Assembly (NCBI RefSeq): GCF_900636825.1
Contig: NZ_LR134318.1
Span: 3,629,501 to 3,693,500 of the forward strand
Length of the DNA stretch: 64,000 nucleotides
Reading direction: 5' to 3'
Source: Pseudomonas fluorescens
Lineage (GTDB): Bacteria > Pseudomonadota > Gammaproteobacteria > Pseudomonadales > Pseudomonadaceae
In this document: in pieces, positions 59,908 through 64,000 of the stretch
Position numbering within the stretch: position 1 is the stretch's first letter
Layout: the number at the start of each line of letters is the position of its first letter
Notes under the pieces: generated by a model
Database searches by the model: none
What the model was told of the DNA's origin: nothing
Seen by the model: only the letters and a program-made list of their open reading frames with translations
Program-made: the position numbers and the translations under genes

Positions 59908-61188
59908 TTAGCCGATGACCTCAAGGCCACCCATGTACGGCTTCAGCACGTCCGGCACGCGGATCGAACCGTCGGCCTGCTGGTAGTTTTCCAGCACAGC
60001 GACCAGCGTACGACCGACTGCCAGACCAGAACCGTTCAAGGTATGCACCAGTTCAGGCTTGCCGGTTTCCGGGTTGCGGAAACGCGCTTGCATGCGGCGC
60101 GCCTGGAAGTCGCCGCAGTTCGAGCACGAGGAAATCTCGCGGTATTTGTCCTGGCTCGGGATCCACACTTCCAGATCGTAAGTCTTCACCGCGCTGAAGC
60201 CCATGTCCCCGGTGCACAGGGCCAGGGTACGGTACGGCAGACCGAGCAGTTGCAGGACTTTCTCGGCGTTGGCGGTCAGGCCTTCCAGCGCTTCCATCGA
60301 GGTCGAAGGCTCAACGATCTGGACCATCTCGACTTTGTCGAACTGGTGCTGACGGATCATGCCACGGGTGTCGCGACCCGATGCACCGGCTTCACTGCGG
60401 AAGCACGGAGTGTGAGCAACGAACTTGATTGGCAGCAGTTTCGAATCGACGATTTCACCGGCAACGATGTTGGTCAGCGAGACTTCGGCGGTAGGGATCA
60501 GGTACAGATCGGCTTCGCCTTCGCGAGCGATCTTGAACAGGTCTTCTTCGAACTTCGGCAACTGACCCGTGCCTTGCAGTGCCGGGGCCTGCACCAGATA
60601 AGGCGTGTAAGCCTCTTCGTAGCCATGCTCGTTGACGTGCAGGTTGATCATGAACTGCGCCAGTGCGCGGTGCAGGCGCGCGATTGGGCCGCGCAGCAAG
60701 GCGAAACGTGCGCCGGACAGCTTGGCGGCGGTTTCGAAGTCCAGCCAGCCGAACTTCTCGCCGAGGGCGACGTGGTCTTTCACTTCGAAGTCAAACTGCG
60801 TCGGGGTGCCCCAGCGGCGCACTTCGACGTTGTCGTCTTCGTCTTTGCCGACCGGAACCGATTCGTGCGGCAGGTTTGGAATACCGAGCAGGATCGAATC
60901 CAGTTCGGTCTGGATTGCGTCCAGCTCGACCTTACCGGCACTCAATTCGCCCGCCATGCGCTCGACGTCCGCCATCAGCGGTGCAATGTCTTCGCCGCGC
61001 TGCTTGGCCTGCCCGATGGATTTGGAACGCGCGTTACGCTCAGCCTGCAGTGCTTCGGTGCGGGTCTGGACGGTCTTGCGCTGTTCTTCCAGCGCTTCGA
61101 TGCGCGCGGTATCCAGGGCAAAGCCACGGGAAGCCAGGCGGTCCGCTACGTCCTGAAGGTTGCTACGTAACAGTTTGGAATCGAGCAT
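59908..61188 (-). CDS. serS: Seryl-tRNA synthetase
   Basis: A 426-residue class II synthetase. The N-terminal coiled-coil arm runs from about 30 to 100 (EEQRKTVQTRTEALQAERNA); class II motif 2 is PCFRSEAGASGRDTRGMIRQ + HQF; motif 3 is NGSGLAVGRTLVAVLENYQ. It lies between crcB (15 bases) and cysG (0 bases) on the same strand, in the conserved Pseudomonas order. Confidence 0.97.
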   Translation of the reverse strand: MLDSKLLRSNLQDVADRLASRGFALDTARIEALEEQRKTVQTRTEALQAERNARSKSIGQAKQRGEDIAPLMADVERMAGELSAGKVELDAIQTELDSILLGIPNLPHESVPVGKDEDDNVEVRRWGTPTQFDFEVKDHVALGEKFGWLDFETAAKLSGARFALLRGPIARLHRALAQFMINLHVNEHGYEEAYTPYLVQAPALQGTGQLPKFEEDLFKIAREGEADLYLIPTAEVSLTNIVAGEIVDSKLLPIKFVAHTPCFRSEAGASGRDTRGMIRQHQFDKVEMVQIVEPSTSMEALEGLTANAEKVLQLLGLPYRTLALCTGDMGFSAVKTYDLEVWIPSQDKYREISSCSNCGDFQARRMQARFRNPETGKPELVHTLNGSGLAVGRTLVAVLENYQQADGSIRVPDVLKPYMGGLEVIG

Positions 61189-61203
61189 GTCGGTTTCTCG
61201 TTA

Positions 61204-61578
61204 TCAAAGTTTGGTCAAGGACAGGCCGGCCCACGTCGCGAGCAGCCCGCCGAATACGCTGAGCGCCGCGTAGCCCAGGGCCAGCAACACTTGCCCGCTT
61301 TCCAGCAGGCGCACCGTATCCAGTGAAAAGGATGAAAAAGTCGTCAGCCCCCCGAGGAAGCCGACCATCAACCCGGCGCGCACCTCGATCGGCACCTCCG
61401 GGCGTATCAAAAACAGGCCGTACAACACGCCGATCAGCAGACAGCCGACGATATTAACGGCCAGCGTCGCGGTATAGAAGTGCCGCGGCCAATTGGCGCT
61501 GACCCAATTGCCAGTGGCAAAGCGCAACAGCGTACCGGCGGCACCGCCAACCGACACTGCAAGGATCAATGGGAGCAC
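61204..61578 (-). CDS. crcB: Fluoride channel CrcB/Fluc
   Basis: A 124-residue four-helix membrane protein that exports fluoride as a dual-topology dimer: VGGAAGTLLRFATGNWVSAN, NIVGCLLIGVLYGLF with the conserved pore Asn, and GFLGGLTTFSSFSLDTVRLL with the Phe-box. The start is GTG, overlapping the rarA stop by one base (TAGTG), so it is coupled to rarA. A fluoride riboswitch is not visible, as expected for an internal operon position. Confidence 0.93.
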   Translation of the reverse strand: MLPLILAVSVGGAAGTLLRFATGNWVSANWPRHFYTATLAVNIVGCLLIGVLYGLFLIRPEVPIEVRAGLMVGFLGGLTTFSSFSLDTVRLLESGQVLLALGYAALSVFGGLLATWAGLSLTKL

Positions 61579-62900
61579 TATTTTCTCCGCTGCCGAGGGC
61601 TTAGCCGGTCGAGTTGGGCGAGGTGGTTGAGCTTCTCGCCGATTTTCAACTCCAGGCCACGCGGCACCGGTTGGTAGAACGGGATAGGCTCGAGCTCTTC
61701 AGGGAAATAGTCTTCGCCAGCGGCATAGGCATCCGGCTCATCGTGAGCGTAACGGTATTCGTCGCCATAACCCAATTGCTTCATCAGCTTGGTAGGCGCA
61801 TTGCGCAGGTGCAGCGGCACTTCCAGTGAACCGTTTTCCGCTGCGGCACGCAGGGCGGTTTTGAAACCCATGTACACCGCGTTGCTCTTCGGCGCGCAGG
61901 CCAGATAGGTGATCGCCTGCGCCACGGCCAATTCACCTTCAGGGCTGCCGAGACGTTCCTGCACTTCCCACGCCGCCAGGCACAGACTCAGCGCCCGCGG
62001 ATCGGCGTTGCCGATGTCTTCACTGGCCATGCGCACCACGCGCCGGGCGAGATACAGCGGGTCGCAACCGCCGTCGATCATCCGCGCGAACCAATACAAC
62101 GCGCCATCGGGATTGGAGCCGCGCACCGATTTGTGCAGCGCCGAGATCTGGTCGTAGAACGCTTCACCGCCCTTGTCGAACCGCCGACGCGTATCGCCGA
62201 GCAGGCTCTGCAGCAGATCGGTGCCGATCTCGCTGTTGTCTTCGGCCAGATCAGAGGCGTTTTCCAGCAGATTGAGCAGACGCCGGCCATCGCCGTCGGC
62301 GGCCGACAGCAGCATCTGAAAACCTTCGTCGCTGAGCGTCAGGTTGCGCTTGCCCAATCCACGCTCTTCGGTCAGCGCGCGGTGTACCAGTTTGCGCAGC
62401 GCCGCTTCGTCGAGGCTTTTCAGCACGTAGACGCGGGCACGCGACAGCAACGCGTTGTTCAGTTCAAACGAAGGGTTTTCGGTGGTCGCGCCGATGAAAA
62501 TCAGCGTGCCGTCTTCAACGTAGGGCAGAAACGCGTCCTGCTGGGATTTGTTGAAACGGTGCACTTCGTCGACGAACAAAATCGTGCGTTTGCCGTACTG
62601 GCCGGCCTGCTGCTTGGCGATTTCAACGGCCTGACGGATTTCCTTGACCCCGGCGAGCACCGCCGAGACCGTTTCGAAGTGTGCATCCGAGACTTCCGCG
62701 AGCAACCGCGCCAGGGTGGTCTTGCCCACGCCCGGCGGGCCCCAGAAGATCATCGAATGCAGCGCACCCTGCTCCAGCGCCTCGCGCAGAGGCTTGCCGC
62801 GAGCGAGCAGGTGTTCCTGACCGACGTATTCATCCAGATTGGCCGCACGCAAACGCGCGGCCAAGGGCTGGGCAATCGGTGCACTGCGAAACAGATCCAT
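61578..62900 (-). CDS. rarA: Replication-associated recombination protein A (AAA+ ATPase)
   Basis: A 440-residue clamp-loader-like ATPase acting at stalled forks. Walker A is GPPGVGKTT (K60), Walker B is ILFVDEVHRF, sensor 1 is GATTENPSF, and the C-terminal tetramerisation part has YWFARMIDGGCDPLYLARRV. The ATG at 62900 is chosen; a GTG directly before it is also possible. First gene of rarA-crcB-serS-cysG. Confidence 0.95.
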   Translation of the reverse strand: MDLFRSAPIAQPLAARLRAANLDEYVGQEHLLARGKPLREALEQGALHSMIFWGPPGVGKTTLARLLAEVSDAHFETVSAVLAGVKEIRQAVEIAKQQAGQYGKRTILFVDEVHRFNKSQQDAFLPYVEDGTLIFIGATTENPSFELNNALLSRARVYVLKSLDEAALRKLVHRALTEERGLGKRNLTLSDEGFQMLLSAADGDGRRLLNLLENASDLAEDNSEIGTDLLQSLLGDTRRRFDKGGEAFYDQISALHKSVRGSNPDGALYWFARMIDGGCDPLYLARRVVRMASEDIGNADPRALSLCLAAWEVQERLGSPEGELAVAQAITYLACAPKSNAVYMGFKTALRAAAENGSLEVPLHLRNAPTKLMKQLGYGDEYRYAHDEPDAYAAGEDYFPEELEPIPFYQPVPRGLELKIGEKLNHLAQLDRLSPRQRRK

Positions 62901-62945
62901 CACGTAGCGTTGAAACCTCTATTTGATCTGAAGCAGATCATTGTC

Positions 62946-63040
62946 CTTTGGGAGCGAGCCTGCTCGCGAATGCGGTGTATCACTCACTATCAATGTTGAA
63001 TGGACCATTGCATTCGGGAGCAGGCTCGCTCCTACAGTGG
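62946..63040. repeat. REPIN, family B
   Basis: Inverted pair TTTGGGAGCGAGCCTGCTCG+CGAATGCGGTG ... GCATTCGGGAGCAGGCTCGC+TCCTACAG, between lolA and rarA. The right copy is diverged (TTCGGGAGCAGG for TTCGCGAGCAGG). Confidence 0.82.
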
Positions 63041-63041
63041 G

Positions 63042-63662
63042 TTATTCCTGGATGACGTCAGCACCCTTGGGAATGTCGAACTTGAACTTCGACGCCGGCA
63101 CCGCTTCGTTGGCCTTGACGCCGGTGAACAGGATATTGGTGCGCTGGCCGACGCTGTCAATCAGTTGCATGTCATTGAGCAGACCGTTGCGGAACGATAG
63201 GCGCAGGTTGTCGAACAGGGTGTCCTTGGTTTTCGGCTTCAGGGTGAAGTCGATCACGCCCCCCGCCTCTTTCGCGCTGATATCGAAACTCTGGCTGATT
63301 TTCGACACATCACCGGACAGCAGCAACGCTGGCGTCTGGGTCAGGCGCTCGTCGAGTGTCTTGATGGTCGCTTGTTCCAGATCCGGATCCCACAGGGTGA
63401 CCTTCCTGCCGTCGGACACCATTGTCTGCTCGGCCGGAGCATTGGTGTGCCAGTAGAACAGGCCCGGACGCTGCAAGGTCATGTTGCCGGTGGTTTCCTG
63501 TAACTGGGTGCCGCTGCCGTCGAGAGTCAACTGCGAAAAGTTGGCGCTCAGGGTCTTGGATGTTTCCAGCAATTGGGTCAGACGCGCCACGTCCTTGTCA
63601 TCGGCGTGGGCCGTGAGGGTGGTCAACGCCAGAACCGGCAACAGCATGCGGATAAGACGCAT
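63042..63662 (-). CDS. lolA: Outer-membrane lipoprotein carrier protein LolA
   Basis: A 206-residue periplasmic chaperone that moves lipoproteins from LolCDE to LolB. Signal peptide MRLIRMLLPVLALTTLTAHA, then ARLTQLLETSKTLSANFSQL and GNMTLQRPGLFYWHTNAPAE, the hydrophobic half-barrel core with its conserved Arg. The ATG at 63662 has AGGA 5 bases upstream; a longer in-frame start at 63704 would mask the signal peptide. Confidence 0.95.
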   Translation of the reverse strand: MRLIRMLLPVLALTTLTAHADDKDVARLTQLLETSKTLSANFSQLTLDGSGTQLQETTGNMTLQRPGLFYWHTNAPAEQTMVSDGRKVTLWDPDLEQATIKTLDERLTQTPALLLSGDVSKISQSFDISAKEAGGVIDFTLKPKTKDTLFDNLRLSFRNGLLNDMQLIDSVGQRTNILFTGVKANEAVPASKFKFDIPKGADVIQE

Positions 63663-63727
63663 GGGAGTCCTCTTGATACGTGTGGGAGAGCGGCGGAACG
63701 TCATTGTCCCGCCCCTTGCTTTTGCAA

Positions 63728-64000
63728 TCAGTCGCGTGCCGGGCTCGGGGCCAGGACCTCACGCGAACCGTTGGTGTTCATTGAGGTGACGACCCCGGCC
63801 ATTTCCATGGCTTCGATCATCCGCGCGGCGCGGTTGTAACCGATCTTCAATTTGCGCTGCACCGCGGAAATCGAGGCGCGACGGCTTTCCAGCACAAATT
63901 GCACGGCTTCGTCATACAGCGCATCGGCTTCCGGATCATCACCGTCGCCGCCACCGCTGCTGCCTTCAAAGCCGCTGCCGGCCTCTTCGACACCATTGAG
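63728..64000 (-). CDS. ftsK: DNA translocase FtsK, C-terminal gamma domain (partial)
   Basis: The gene is cut by the right edge; only the last 90 residues are seen. They comprise an acidic Gly/Ser-rich linker and the winged-helix gamma domain that reads KOPS sites: DALYDEAVQFVLESRRASIS, AVQRKLKIGYNRAARMIEAM + E, then AGVVTSMNTNGSREVLAP and the stop. Position directly upstream of lolA fits the usual ftsK-lolA-rarA order. Confidence 0.93.
   Translation of the reverse strand, partial: LNGVEEAGSGFEGSSGGGDGDDPEADALYDEAVQFVLESRRASISAVQRKLKIGYNRAARMIEAMEMAGVVTSMNTNGSREVLAPSPARD

Noticed and set aside
59185..61170. 660-codon plus-strand open frame
   Set aside because: It lies opposite cysG and serS, both clear full-length genes; the translation is His/Arg/Gln-rich shadow sequence.
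1..64000. tRNA, rRNA, riboswitch or insertion sequence
   Set aside because: I found no cloverleaf, rRNA-like segment, transposase gene or recognisable riboswitch core in the window. REP elements are the only mobile-type repeats seen, and no RAYT transposase is present.

Overview
The window reads as chromosomal DNA of a Pseudomonas from the P. fluorescens complex. The evidence is the gene content (bkd-type lpdV, IlvE, the lolA-rarA-crcB-serS-cysG block, tusDCBE), GC-rich codon use, and many copies of two Pseudomonas-type REP/REPIN families. Family A has the core GTAGGAGCTGC..GCGATCTTTTGATC. Family B has the core TGTGGGAGCGAGCCTGCTCGCGA. I see no rRNA, tRNA, CRISPR array or transposase gene, so most of the window looks like core or stable genome.

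Layout. 1-3.4 kb: end of the branched-chain keto-acid dehydrogenase operon (E2, E3) and ilvE. 3.5-5.5 kb: a two-gene radical-SAM/DNA-metabolism operon behind a strong LexA (SOS) box. 5.6-8.1 kb: tandem REPINs, an FKBP isomerase, a protealysin-like M4 protease with its emfourin-type inhibitor, and an RcnB-like periplasmic protein. 8.5-11.5 kb: an MFS carboxylate symporter, a solute-binding protein and a LysR regulator. 11.7-14.5 kb: a Kef-type K+ efflux gene broken by a frameshift, then a seven-copy REPIN array. 14.5-24.8 kb: a small membrane-protein operon, a two-component system, metabolic and regulatory genes, and a TetR/hotdog pair around a perfect palindrome. 24.9-27.2 kb: a MATE transporter and a periplasmic chorismate mutase.

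27.2-38.4 kb is the most distinctive accessory region. It holds a 2325-residue protein with the catalytic signature of clostridial large glucosylating toxins (GT44; W118, D285, D301-x-D303, S548/W550), a C58-like Cys/His region in the middle, and a TcdA/TcdB-type translocation domain. Downstream on the same strand is a 968-residue protein of tandem Ig-like repeats ending in a carbohydrate-binding-like domain. Upstream and divergent is a tiny exported protein made of four 13-residue repeats. The layout resembles lymphostatin (LifA/Efa1)-type toxins more than classical clostridial toxins.

38.5-54.8 kb carries signalling genes (a diguanylate cyclase, a hybrid histidine kinase), regulators beside likely targets (MocR/EamA, AraC/AhpD-like), SulP and gamma-glutamyltransferase, Ogt, a Nudix hydrolase, hemerythrin and small proteins. 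54.9-64 kb is conserved housekeeping DNA: the tRNA 2-thiolation relay tusDCBE with a TrpD2/YbiB-like gene in overlapping frames, glutathionyl-hydroquinone reductase, then cysG, serS, crcB, rarA, lolA and the end of ftsK on the minus strand.
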